Assembly (NCBI GenBank): GCA_041665525.1
Contig: JBAYIS010000004.1
Location: forward strand, 1 to 64,000
Direction: 5' to 3'
Source of the DNA: UBA8401 sp041665525
Lineage (GTDB): Bacteria > Bacteroidota > Ignavibacteria > UBA10030 > UBA8401
Length of the DNA: 64,000 nucleotides
The notes under the pieces were generated by a model that saw nothing but the letters and a program-made list of their open reading frames with translations, was not told the origin of the DNA and searched no databases. Below, piece by piece: positions 42,641-50,694 of the stretch. The first letter of the stretch is position 1; every line of letters begins with the position of its first letter. A program made the position numbers and the translations under genes.

Positions 42641-43948
42641 ATGAAAAAAAGCATTCTACTCACATTACTTGCAATCGCGCTGATCGGCGGGACAACAGGT
42701 TATTACTTCTATTCAAAGAATAATGTTGAAGAGGTTCAATTCCGAAATGAAAAGATCTCCCGGGGTGATATGCAGGTAGTTGTGACTGCCACCGGTACAG
42801 TGAGCGCAGTTCGGACAGTGCAGGTCGGTTCGCAGGTCTCCGGCACGCTGCAAAAGCTTAATGTTGATTTCAATGACAAAGTGAAGCAGGGACAAATTGT
42901 TGCACAGATTGATCCGACTTTTTTGGAAGCAAGTGTGCGGGATGCTGAGGCAAGTTTGCAGCGCACAACAGCGCAGTACAATGAATCGAAACGGAGTTTT
43001 GAACGGACAAAAACATTACTTGAAAAAAATCTTGCATCGCAGGCGGATTACGATGCAGTACTCGCTCAATACGAAGCGAACGATGCCGCCCGGAAACAAT
43101 CCGTCGCTCAAGTGGAACGGGCGAAGATTAATCTGCGCTATGCCACCATCAAATCGCCGATCGATGGTGTTGTGATCTCCCGTGCGGTAGATGTCGGTCA
43201 AACAGTTGCCGCCAGTTTTTCGGCGCCAACGCTCTTTACGATTGCCAATGATCTGACCAAAATGGAAGTGCAGGCAAACGTGGATGAGGCGGATATCGGT
43301 AAAGTGCAAGAAGGACAAGATGTTACGTTTACCGTTGATGCATACCCCGAACAAACGTTTCGCGGCACCGTTCGTCAAGTGCGCCTATCTCCCAAAGTGG
43401 AACAAAACGTCGTCAATTATACCGTCATCATCAATGTGCCGAATCCCGATTTAAAATTAATGCCCGGGATGACGGCAACCGTTACGATCCAGATTATAAA
43501 AAAGGAAGCAGTGCTGCGTGTGCCGACAGTGGCACTTCGCTTCAATCCACCGGAAGCGTATATAGAACAGAAAAAAGATTCAGCACAGTCGCAAAGCGGT
43601 ACGGATGATTCTGCCCGGGCAGCCCGAAGAAAACAGTTTGCTGAACGGATGCAGAGGGAAGGAGGGGGCAATGGCGGAGGATTCGATCCTCAGGCAATGC
43701 AGCGCAGAATGGGAGGGAGGTCATTCAGCCGCGTTTGGGTGATGAATGATCGAAAGAAACTCGAACCGGTGATGGTCCGTACCGGCATTTCGGACGGTAC
43801 ATTCACGGAGATCGTCCGAGGCAAGATTGAAGAGGGACAGGAGATTGTCGTGGGGACGATCGCGCAAAAGACCAATGGTCAGCAAAACTCTTCACCTTTC
43901 AATCAACAGCGGCCGGGCGGTTCCGGCGGCATGCAGCGCAGGTTCTAA
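42641..43948 (+). CDS. Periplasmic adaptor (MacA/HlyD-type membrane fusion protein)
   Basis: A 435-aa membrane-fusion protein with one N-terminal membrane anchor (about residues 5-25). The lipoyl-like half is seen in VSGTLQKLNVDFNDKVKQGQIVAQID; a helical hairpin follows (about 100-160), then NLRYATIKSPIDGVVISRAVD and a beta-barrel region. A low-complexity insert (QREGGGNGGGFDPQAMQRRMGG region) and a Gly/Arg-rich end (QQRPGGSGGMQRRF) are unusual. It is followed 2 nt later by a MacB-type permease, so it most likely forms a MacAB-like ABC export system with an outer membrane partner; that partner is not in the window. Confidence 0.9.
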   Translation: MKKSILLTLLAIALIGGTTGYYFYSKNNVEEVQFRNEKISRGDMQVVVTATGTVSAVRTVQVGSQVSGTLQKLNVDFNDKVKQGQIVAQIDPTFLEASVRDAEASLQRTTAQYNESKRSFERTKTLLEKNLASQADYDAVLAQYEANDAARKQSVAQVERAKINLRYATIKSPIDGVVISRAVDVGQTVAASFSAPTLFTIANDLTKMEVQANVDEADIGKVQEGQDVTFTVDAYPEQTFRGTVRQVRLSPKVEQNVVNYTVIINVPNPDLKLMPGMTATVTIQIIKKEAVLRVPTVALRFNPPEAYIEQKKDSAQSQSGTDDSARAARRKQFAERMQREGGGNGGGFDPQAMQRRMGGRSFSRVWVMNDRKKLEPVMVRTGISDGTFTEIVRGKIEEGQEIVVGTIAQKTNGQQNSSPFNQQRPGGSGGMQRRF

Positions 43949-43950
43949 CG

Positions 43951-45168
43951 ATGGGCATTCTCGACATATTTGAAGTGGCACTAGTATCGCTCACGCGGAA
44001 CAAGATCCGTTCGTTCCTAACGATGCTCGGCATCATTATCGGCGTCGGCGCAGTGATTGCGATGATGGCAGTGGGAACGGGGGCGCAGGAGAATATCAAA
44101 CAGCAGATTGCTTCACTGGGGACGAATGTCATCCTGATTTTTCCCGGTTCATTCAATCAAGGCGGTGTGAGAACAGGAATGGGGACGGCGTCGTCCATCA
44201 CTCCGGAAGATCTGGTGGCCATCCAAACGCAATGTCCGTCGGTTGCAATGGCGACTCCGTCGGTCCGTTCCGGTGCACAGATTGTGTATCAGGAATTAAA
44301 TTGGCGCGCCAGCATCATCGGTGCCACACCGGAATATTTTGCAATACGCAGCTGGCCGGTCTCCAGCGGTCAATATTTTACTGATGCGGATGTTCGCGGA
44401 GCGACGAAAGTGTGTGTGATCGGACAGACGATCGCTGATAATCTGTTTAAAGGCGGCGATCCTGTCGGTTCGATCATCAGGATTAAAAGCATGCCGTTCA
44501 AAGTGGTCGGAGTTCTTTCTGTGAAAGGACAATCAGCGCAAGGTTCAGACCAGGATGACATTATCGTTGCTCCTTATACAACAGTACAGAAAAAAATGAC
44601 GGGACAATTGTTTCTGGGGAGCCTTCTTGCATCAGCTGTAAGCGAAGCAGCGATGGAGGATGCGCAAAACCAGATTACCGAACTGCTCCGCACACGTCAC
44701 AAACTGCAGCCGTGGGACGAAAACGATTTCACCGTCCGCAGTCAAACCGAAATTGCCACTGCAGCACAATCCACCTCGCAAGTACTGACGATTTTGCTTG
44801 CATCCATCGCATCTATTTCACTTATTGTCGGCGGCATCGGCATTATGAACATTATGCTGGTGTCGGTAACGGAACGGACAAAAGAGATCGGAATACGCAT
44901 GGCAATCGGCGCCACGGGACATAATATTTTAATGCAGTTTTTGATTGAAGCGGTGGTGCTGAGTTTGCTCGGCGGACTGCTTGGCGTGATCCTTGGTGTT
45001 CTTACATCACGATTGATTTCCGTTTTTGCAGGATGGACGACGCTTGTCTCTCCAGAGTCTATTATACTTTCGTTTGTTTTTTCTGCAGCAGTTGGAATTT
45101 TCTTCGGTCTGTATCCAGCACGGAAAGCCGCACAACTGAATCCCATTGACGCATTACGGTACGAATGA
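43951..45168 (+). CDS. ABC transporter permease of the MacB/FtsX family, lacking a fused ATPase
   Basis: A 405-aa permease with an N-terminal helix (LTMLGIIIGVGAVIAMMAVGTGA, about residues 21-43), a large periplasmic domain (about 60-275) and three C-terminal helices (about 285-400). The MacB/FtsX domain hallmarks GIGIMNIMLVSVTERTKEIG and YPARKAAQLNPIDALRYE are present. MacB proper carries an N-terminal ATPase domain of about 230 residues; here it is absent and no ATPase gene lies on either side. The next gene, overlapping by 4 bp, is a lipid kinase. An ATPase supplied from elsewhere is inferred. Confidence 0.9.
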   Translation: MGILDIFEVALVSLTRNKIRSFLTMLGIIIGVGAVIAMMAVGTGAQENIKQQIASLGTNVILIFPGSFNQGGVRTGMGTASSITPEDLVAIQTQCPSVAMATPSVRSGAQIVYQELNWRASIIGATPEYFAIRSWPVSSGQYFTDADVRGATKVCVIGQTIADNLFKGGDPVGSIIRIKSMPFKVVGVLSVKGQSAQGSDQDDIIVAPYTTVQKKMTGQLFLGSLLASAVSEAAMEDAQNQITELLRTRHKLQPWDENDFTVRSQTEIATAAQSTSQVLTILLASIASISLIVGGIGIMNIMLVSVTERTKEIGIRMAIGATGHNILMQFLIEAVVLSLLGGLLGVILGVLTSRLISVFAGWTTLVSPESIILSFVFSAAVGIFFGLYPARKAAQLNPIDALRYE

Positions 45169-46088
45169 CCGCACAGCAGCATATCACCTTCATCCTAAAT
45201 CCTGTTGCTGGCCGCGGTAAGGCGCAGCATATCATTGCTTCGCTGAAAGACGTTCTGCGGCACTCAACTCTCGATTATGAGTTCCATCTCACCGCTGGTC
45301 CGGGCGATGCGACTGTTCTTGCACGGAAGGCGAGCGCTATTTCCTCAATTATCGTTGCTATCGGCGGGGACGGAACGGTAAACGAAGTTGCCGCCGGTGT
45401 TGCCGGTTCGAATGCAGCGATGGCGGTGATGAGCGAAGGATCGGGAAATGATTTTGGGCGCATGGTAAGCGCTCCCAATAGTCCCAAAGAGATTCTTCCA
45501 TATCTTCATGATCCGGTGCTACGGACATTCGATGCCGGGAAGATCCGATTGACACATGCGGATGGAAGAATGGATGAACGGATGTTTTTCAATTCCGTTG
45601 GTATTGGATTCGATGCAGCCGTCGCAAAAAAAGTGAGTTCCATCCGTTGGCTGCGCGGAATTCCACTTTATCTATCCGCCCTGTTTCAAACGATCGTCGG
45701 ATATCAGCCGCACTTTCTTACCGTGAACCATAACAACAACACTTGGCAGAAAAACTATTTTCTCCTGTGCGTTGGAAACGGCAAGTGGGAAGGGGGAGGA
45801 TTCATGCTGACGCCGAATGCGATGCCGGACGACGGAATATTTGAAGTGTGCGGCGTGACGGGTGATTCCATTATGAAAGTGCTGCCGATTCTTCCTTCCG
45901 TATTGACTGGCACGCATCTTGGGAAAAAATATATCGAATCATTCGATGCAACAACCCTCACCGTGGAGTGTGACGAAGGATTTCCTGTTCATGGAGACGG
46001 TGAGATCTTCGGCATGCAGGTGAAAAAAGCCGAAATATCACTGGTATCTCAATCCTTGAAGGTTGTTGTTGCGCACAACCAACGATAA
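45165..46088 (+). CDS. Diacylglycerol kinase-family lipid kinase
   Basis: A 307-aa DagK/YegS-type kinase. It begins ITFILNPVAGRGKA, then IVAIGGDGTVNEVAAGV (the GGDGT catalytic-loop motif at about residues 66-74) and SEGSGNDFGRM. The C-terminal domain ends with HGDGEIFG and basic residues. Family members phosphorylate diacylglycerol, sphingosine-like bases or phosphatidylglycerol; specificity is not assignable. It overlaps the ABC permease stop by ATGA, so translation is coupled with it. A 67-nt spacer with a good promoter separates it from the next gene. Confidence 0.93.
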   Translation: MTAQQHITFILNPVAGRGKAQHIIASLKDVLRHSTLDYEFHLTAGPGDATVLARKASAISSIIVAIGGDGTVNEVAAGVAGSNAAMAVMSEGSGNDFGRMVSAPNSPKEILPYLHDPVLRTFDAGKIRLTHADGRMDERMFFNSVGIGFDAAVAKKVSSIRWLRGIPLYLSALFQTIVGYQPHFLTVNHNNNTWQKNYFLLCVGNGKWEGGGFMLTPNAMPDDGIFEVCGVTGDSIMKVLPILPSVLTGTHLGKKYIESFDATTLTVECDEGFPVHGDGEIFGMQVKKAEISLVSQSLKVVVAHNQR

Positions 46089-46104
46089 TTGTGTTAATTA
46101 TCTC

Positions 46105-46132
46105 TTGCCTTCGGTCTGAAATCCCCTATATT
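46105..46132 (+). promoter_or_regulatory. Predicted promoter for the HNH-like gene
   Basis: TTGCCT (46105-46110), 16-nt spacer, TATATT (46127-46132), 23 nt before the ATG at 46156, just downstream of the lipid kinase. Confidence 0.5.
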
Positions 46133-46155
46133 GCACGAAATTAACCGATAGGATT

Positions 46156-46485
46156 ATGGAATTTCCTAATCAAAAGAAGCCGTCACACAACGAAAAGATC
46201 CGCGAGTACGTGATGAAGCGTGACAACCGCTGCTGCCAATGGCCCGGTTGCGGCAGCACGTTGAATGTGGATGTACTGTTTTTGATTGAGACAGACAACG
46301 GAAATCCCTCAGATGCACCACTCTTATACAAAAACGGTGTTACACTCTGCCCGAAACATATGGAGATTGTGAATCTTCATGACAAGGCGTTCGGGCCGCT
46401 GATCTTCGATCTGATTCAGCTCGTAGAGTTCGAACGGGATTTGCAGGAGACGGAGAAGGTGTATAAAGAAATATTAAACAAGTAA
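46156..46485 (+). CDS. Small HNH-like zinc-fold protein
   Basis: A 109-aa protein with paired Cys motifs (RDNRCCQWPGC and GVTLCPKHMEIV) in the arrangement of HNH/zinc-finger nucleases, including the flanking K-R-D and the hydrophobic VTLC-x-x-H. The central His-Asn catalytic pair is not visible: the middle segment lacks an H-H or H-I-x-P-x-x-x-G-G pattern. It therefore looks like a zinc-binding relic of an HNH endonuclease fold, possibly nucleic-acid binding. Function unknown. A 418-nt spacer follows, leading into the accessory island. Confidence 0.65.
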   Translation: MEFPNQKKPSHNEKIREYVMKRDNRCCQWPGCGSTLNVDVLFLIETDNGNPSDAPLLYKNGVTLCPKHMEIVNLHDKAFGPLIFDLIQLVEFERDLQETEKVYKEILNK

Positions 46486-46902
46486 TTTCCCCGCTGCTTC
46501 AATCTATCTCCCATCCGGTATCTCATTATTGTTTTCACTTCTTTTTTCCAACGCCTCTTCGAGAACATACCATAATAAAATTTCGCTTCGCAAAAGCGCC
46601 AACCGTATGAAACTCAAAATCGAGAATCGCGCAGGATACGATTCCTAGTGACTGAGCGACCGCCATAAGCTGGCGGAGTGTTTGAGAAAGAGCTAAAATT
46701 CAGATACCACGCTCTGCTACAATTGAGTGTTTTTATAAATACCTAATTTTTGGTATTGATTGCTACACACATTTAACCTTATGCTCATACAAAAAGGATG
46801 CAATATGAAGAACGCGTGGTTAATTGCAGCACCAACGTGTATGATTCGTTTCAAAATTCATACCTTCTTTGAGCCTGGGTACACGAAAAAAATAATACAA
46901 TC
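46486..46902. other. 417-nt spacer at the left edge of the accessory island
   Basis: No convincing gene. Visible structures: stem CCGCCA (46660-46665) with TGGCGG (46671-46676), and AATACC/GGTATT around 46738-46757. Base composition is AT-richer than the flanks. Confidence 0.5.
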
Positions 46903-47985
46903 ATGAAAAAAACACGCATATATCTTTTTATCATTTTTTCTTCAATTTCATTTTTCCAGATGGATTGCAAGGATGATTCGCCAATTCCTCCTGACAACAA
47001 ACCGTTGCTCGGTAAGCGTGATTATACATGGAGCATCGATACAATTGCTTATCCTGATAATAATCAAACATTAATGTATGATATTTGTGGAAATTCATTT
47101 TCAGATGTTTATGTAGTAGGTCATTCGGATGGTTCAAGCGCAGCAACAATGTATCATTATGATGGTGCAAAATGGTTAACAACCAAATATCATGTTAATG
47201 AAAATGGACCAATTAAAGGCCCGATAGATTTACAAGGAGTATATACATTTTCTTCTAGTGACATTTGGGCAGTAGGTGAAAGAAGCTATGAATACCCAGA
47301 AAATTCTGGACAATATGTAGATTCTGGATTAATAGTTCACTACAACGGAGTTAGTTGGCATGAACACAATATTAATGTATTTCAAACATTATTAGCAATA
47401 TGGGGAACGGATTCTAACAACGTTTGGATCGGCGGATTAAATGGAGAATTGTATAACACAAAAGGAAATAAATTTATAAAAGAATCATTCCCTTCGAATA
47501 TAGGAATTGCACAAATTGCAGGATTAAATAGTAATACCATTTACATTTTTGGTTTTTCCCAAAGTACACCCAGATATTATTCAATTTATAATTATGATGG
47601 AATAACTTGGTCTATCGTTGATTCAACAAACACATTTCCTTCAAATCCTCATTTTGGAAATTCATCACTATGGGTTGTCACAAACAATATTTTATATTCA
47701 AGTGGATATGGAGGTGTCTTTCAAAAAAGTGATGATGGGTGGGTGAAGGTACTAAGCACTGGTACAGAAAATATAACGACAATCCGTGGAAATTCAAGCA
47801 ATAACCTTTTTGCTGTTGGAAGGGGACAAATATATCATTTTAATGGAGTAGATTGGTTTAAGTATGAACAATTTTCAGATCAGAACATATTATGGTATCG
47901 AACATGGTCGGATGGCAATGTTGTTTTTATAATTGGTTTAACGTTGTCAGGTATTGGAAAAACGGTTGTGTTAAGAGGTTATTAA
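46903..47985 (+). CDS. Lipoprotein-like beta-propeller protein, tandem copy 1
   Basis: A 360-aa exported protein. Residues 1-21 are a hydrophobic signal ending FFQMDCKDDSP; the Cys suggests lipoprotein anchoring but the preceding residue is Asp, not Ala/Gly/Ser, so the lipobox is non-canonical. The body contains repeated blades of the kind YHYDGAKWL, SSSDIWAVG, VHYNGVSW, SNNVWIGG and YNYDGITWS, a Trp/Gly-rich repeat as in photosynthesis-rich beta-propellers and other Kelch-like proteins. A second copy follows at 48172, sharing the first 34 residues exactly and then only about half of positions. The coding sequence is AT-richer than core genes, consistent with acquisition. Confidence 0.75.
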   Translation: MKKTRIYLFIIFSSISFFQMDCKDDSPIPPDNKPLLGKRDYTWSIDTIAYPDNNQTLMYDICGNSFSDVYVVGHSDGSSAATMYHYDGAKWLTTKYHVNENGPIKGPIDLQGVYTFSSSDIWAVGERSYEYPENSGQYVDSGLIVHYNGVSWHEHNINVFQTLLAIWGTDSNNVWIGGLNGELYNTKGNKFIKESFPSNIGIAQIAGLNSNTIYIFGFSQSTPRYYSIYNYDGITWSIVDSTNTFPSNPHFGNSSLWVVTNNILYSSGYGGVFQKSDDGWVKVLSTGTENITTIRGNSSNNLFAVGRGQIYHFNGVDWFKYEQFSDQNILWYRTWSDGNVVFIIGLTLSGIGKTVVLRGY

Positions 47986-48024
47986 TCAGTTAGGATAGTT
48001 ATGAAAAAATCATTACATGTTTTA

Positions 48025-48157
48025 TTCTCCTTGTTCCCAAACTCAGTTTGGGAACAAGATCCTACCGAAGCTCCGCTTCGACCATTTGATTTTTGCTAAA
48101 TATGAAACGGAGTTTCGTCAAAACTGCGCTCCCAAACAGAGTTTGGGAGCGAGAGCA
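48025..48157. repeat. 133-bp palindrome-array repeat, copy 1
   Basis: A composite of four hairpins in order: TTGTTCCCAAACT with AGTTTGGGAACAA (13-bp arms), CGAAGC/GCTTCG, GAAAC/GTTTC, and CGCTCCCAAAC with GTTTGGGAGCG (11-bp arms). It differs from copy 2 (49268-49400) at about two of 133 positions. It lies between the two paralogous lipoprotein-like genes and abuts the AATAATAC leader of the second. Confidence 0.9.
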
Positions 48158-48171
48158 AAAATAATACAACC

Positions 48172-49224
48172 ATGAAAAAAACACGCATATATCTTTTTAT
48201 CATTTTTTCTTCAATTTCATTTTTCCAGATGGATTGCAAGGATGATTCGCCAATTCCTCCGGACAACAAACCGGTACTTGGTAAGCGCAATTTTGTTTGG
48301 ACGATAGATACTATAGCCTATCCTGAAAGTTATCAGACAATGATGCGAGATATTTGGGTCGATAAAAGTAGCAATGTATTTATTGTTGGACAAAATGAAC
48401 GTGGTTATGGACAGATGTATCATTATGATGGAGTAAAATGGGACGATGTTAAGCTAAGCAATTTCCTTAATTTTGCATTTGATCTTAATTCGATTCAGGG
48501 TTTCGCCTCGAATAACATTTGGGCAGTTGGTGAAGAATTACAGACATCAATTTCAAATCCTATAAAGATTTTGGATTCCAGTTTAATAATACATTTTGAT
48601 GGAGTAGTGTGGTCTAAGTATCAATTACCAAGTAGAGGGAGGTATTTAATTGATATTTCAGGTTCAAGTCCCTCAAATATTTGGGCAGGTGGCTACCAAG
48701 GTAGTTTGTATCATTTTGATGGAAACTCATGGTCATCGGTAAGATTCCCTGATTCGTTAAATATCGGTTCAATCTTGGTGAATTCTCTGGACAGCGTTTT
48801 TATTTATGCCTATACATTAAACGGCTCATATTTTTTAAAGAAAGTTGATACTCTTTGGAGAATAATTGATTCAAACATTGGAGGTTCAACAATAAAGTTT
48901 GGAGGAAATTTAGGGCATTTAGGCGACGCAATTTATTCTATAGGTCCTAATTTATATCGATTTGAAGATGCTCAATGGACAATGATAAAGGCATTTCAAG
49001 GTCAATCTTTAACATCATTTAGCGGAAAAAATGAAACAGATTATTTTGTTGTTGGGGATAAGAATTTGGTATACCATTATAATGGAATTGATTGGTATCA
49101 ATATCCTTCCTTCTTGAATGATAATGTAGTCTTTGTGTCAGTTTGGTCCGACGGGAAAGAAGTTTTTATTGTTGGATTGAATTATGGACAAATAACTAAA
49201 ACAATAATAATTCACGGGAAATAA
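48172..49224 (+). CDS. Lipoprotein-like beta-propeller protein, tandem copy 2
   Basis: A 350-aa paralogue of the preceding gene. The first 34 residues are identical and the DNA from about 15 nt before ATG to codon 34 has only two mismatches. The remainder keeps the blade pattern (YHYDGVKW, SNNIWAVGEE, IHFDGVVWS, SNIWAGGYQGSLYHFDGNSWS, YHYNGIDW) with many substitutions. The signal/lipobox is the same FFQMDC form. Envelope or surface attachment is likely; the ligand is unknown. It is followed by the second 133-bp palindromic repeat. Confidence 0.75.
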   Translation: MKKTRIYLFIIFSSISFFQMDCKDDSPIPPDNKPVLGKRNFVWTIDTIAYPESYQTMMRDIWVDKSSNVFIVGQNERGYGQMYHYDGVKWDDVKLSNFLNFAFDLNSIQGFASNNIWAVGEELQTSISNPIKILDSSLIIHFDGVVWSKYQLPSRGRYLIDISGSSPSNIWAGGYQGSLYHFDGNSWSSVRFPDSLNIGSILVNSLDSVFIYAYTLNGSYFLKKVDTLWRIIDSNIGGSTIKFGGNLGHLGDAIYSIGPNLYRFEDAQWTMIKAFQGQSLTSFSGKNETDYFVVGDKNLVYHYNGIDWYQYPSFLNDNVVFVSVWSDGKEVFIVGLNYGQITKTIIIHGK

Positions 49225-49267
49225 TTCGGAGGTTAATATGATTTGGTCTAAAAATAAAAAATACTAT

Positions 49268-49400
49268 TTCTCCTTGTTCCCAAACTCAGTTTGGGAACAA
49301 AATCCTACCGAAGCTCCGCTTCGACCATTCGATTTTTGCTAAATATGAAACGGAGTTTCGTCAAAACTGCGCTCCCAAACAGAGTTTGGGAGCGAGAGCA
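49268..49400. repeat. 133-bp palindrome-array repeat, copy 2
   Basis: Near-identical (about 98%) to 48025-48157, located 43 nt after the second lipoprotein-like gene. Confidence 0.9.
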
Positions 49401-49487
49401 ATAATATCTGTCAAAGCGGAACAAAGTATTCGCAATCCTTTCGCTCATCAAAGCACGCGTCATTCCAGAAAGTGAAATAACTCATTT

Positions 49488-49532
49488 GAACGGACTTGCC
49501 CGACAAAAAGCTTGTCGGGCATCCGTCCGTTC
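49488..49532. repeat. Nested perfect palindrome
   Basis: Outer arms GAACGGAC (49488-49495) and GTCCGTTC (49525-49532) enclose inner arms TGCCCGACAA (49497-49506) and TTGTCGGGCA (49512-49521), loop AAAGC. Likely a mobile REP-like unit. Confidence 0.8.
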
Positions 49533-49686
49533 CGACAAGAAAATACCTCATCAGACTGATGCTCCCAAGCATAGCTTGAGTGAGAGAGAGATAATAGGAG
49601 TTGACACTATATGGCATTCGGTCGGTGAGTCTGTTTCGTCAACCCGAACTTGTTTTAGGATGATTCAGAGAAAACCTCCTTCCCAT

Positions 49687-49715
49687 TTGAACAACTCCGC
49701 CATTTTTGCTATACT
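49687..49715 (+). promoter_or_regulatory. Predicted metF promoter
   Basis: TTGAAC (49687-49692), 17-nt spacer, TATACT (49710-49715). The predicted transcription start near 49722 falls inside the inverted repeat that follows. Confidence 0.6.
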
Positions 49716-49717
49716 GT

Positions 49718-49742
49718 ATCCGTTCGGTCATTCCGGACGGAT
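49718..49742 (+). promoter_or_regulatory. Inverted repeat at metF transcription start
   Basis: ATCCGTTCGG (49718-49727) pairs with CCGGACGGAT (49733-49742), loop TCATT, one G-U pair, followed by a T-rich stretch to 49753 and then the AGGAG ribosome site. It resembles a terminator or operator. Confidence 0.5.
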
Positions 49743-49764
49743 TTTGTATTTTTAGGAGCAATGA

Positions 49765-50673
49765 ATGCACATAGCGGAAATTCTGAAACAGCCGGCGCCA
49801 CACTTTAGTTTTGAATTTTTTCCACCGAAGACGGAAGAGGCTTCCAAAGTCCTGTTTGAGTCCATTAAGGAATTGACTCCGTTAAAACCATCCTACGTCA
49901 GCGTTACCTACGGCGCCGGGGGTTCCACGCGGCAATTAACCCGCGATTTGAGTGTCCGCCTGCAGAAAGAGACACAACTGACCATTGTTTCGCACCTGAC
50001 CTGTGTCGGTGCGACCAAGGATGAAATTAAAGAAATCCTCTCCCGCTATAACGAGAACGGCATTCAGAATATCATGGCGCTGCGGGGCGATCCGCCAAAA
50101 GGTGAAACGCAGTTCGTGCAGACGGAAAACGGTTTTAGATATGCGGCGGAATTGGTAGCATTTATTAAAAAGAATTTTCCTGCAATGGGCGTGGGTGTTG
50201 CCGGATTTCCGGAAGGACATCCTGCTACACCAAACCGTTTGAAAGAAATTGACAACCTGAAAGCGAAAGTGGATGCCGGGGCGGATTACATTTGCACGCA
50301 GTTATACTTCGAGAACCGTGATTTTTTTGATTTCTGCGAACGGTGTGAAATTGCCGGTATAAAAGTCCCCATCATTGCCGGCATTATGCCAGTCACATCG
50401 CGAAAAGGATTTGCACGCATGGCGGAGCTGGCACTTGGCGTGCGGTTTCCTGCAAAACTGATGCGCGCTGTTTCTCGTGCTCAGGATGATGAATCAGTGG
50501 AGAAGGTTGGGGTTCACTGGGCAACAGAACAGGTGAGAGATCTGATCGACAGGAAAGTTGCCGGTATTCATTTCTACACTCTCAATCGCTCTAAATCGAC
50601 GCTGAAAATTTACGATAACCTCGGTATGAAGTCTTCGGATACATTGCGAAGTGCTCCGGTTCCATTAACTTAA
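49765..50673 (+). CDS. metF: Methylenetetrahydrofolate reductase MetF
   Basis: A 302-aa flavoprotein that reduces 5,10-methylene-THF to 5-methyl-THF for methionine synthesis. Conserved segments: FSFEFFPPKTEEA near the N-terminus, YVSVTYGAGGSTR, IMALRGDPPKG (about residues 101-111) and AGADYICTQLYFE (about 172-184), and the later AGIMPVTSRKGF. The ribosome site AGGAG is 6 nt before ATG 49765. Length is normal for bacterial MetF. Confidence 0.96.
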   Translation: MHIAEILKQPAPHFSFEFFPPKTEEASKVLFESIKELTPLKPSYVSVTYGAGGSTRQLTRDLSVRLQKETQLTIVSHLTCVGATKDEIKEILSRYNENGIQNIMALRGDPPKGETQFVQTENGFRYAAELVAFIKKNFPAMGVGVAGFPEGHPATPNRLKEIDNLKAKVDAGADYICTQLYFENRDFFDFCERCEIAGIKVPIIAGIMPVTSRKGFARMAELALGVRFPAKLMRAVSRAQDDESVEKVGVHWATEQVRDLIDRKVAGIHFYTLNRSKSTLKIYDNLGMKSSDTLRSAPVPLT

Positions 50674-50694
50674 TCTTTCCCATTTTTTTTCACT

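Larger units (their letters stand above)
49225..49764. other. 540-nt repeat-rich spacer before metF
   Basis: Contains repeat copy 2, the nested palindrome at 49488-49532, a decayed copy of the CTCCCAA/TTGGGAG hairpin at 49561-49590, and the metF promoter. No gene was accepted; open frames here read through the palindromes. Confidence 0.6.

Noticed and set aside
46805..46906. Short open frame just upstream of the first lipoprotein-like gene
   Set aside because: Only about 33 codons, overlapping the next start; an upstream AAGGA is the sole support.
48025..48157. Integron attC site
   Set aside because: No RYYYAAC/GTTRRRY core sites were recognised and no integrase is in the window; the cassette-like layout is kept only as a finding.
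49486..49755. Open frame across the palindromes upstream of metF
   Set aside because: It reads through inverted repeats and the metF promoter; no protein-like features.
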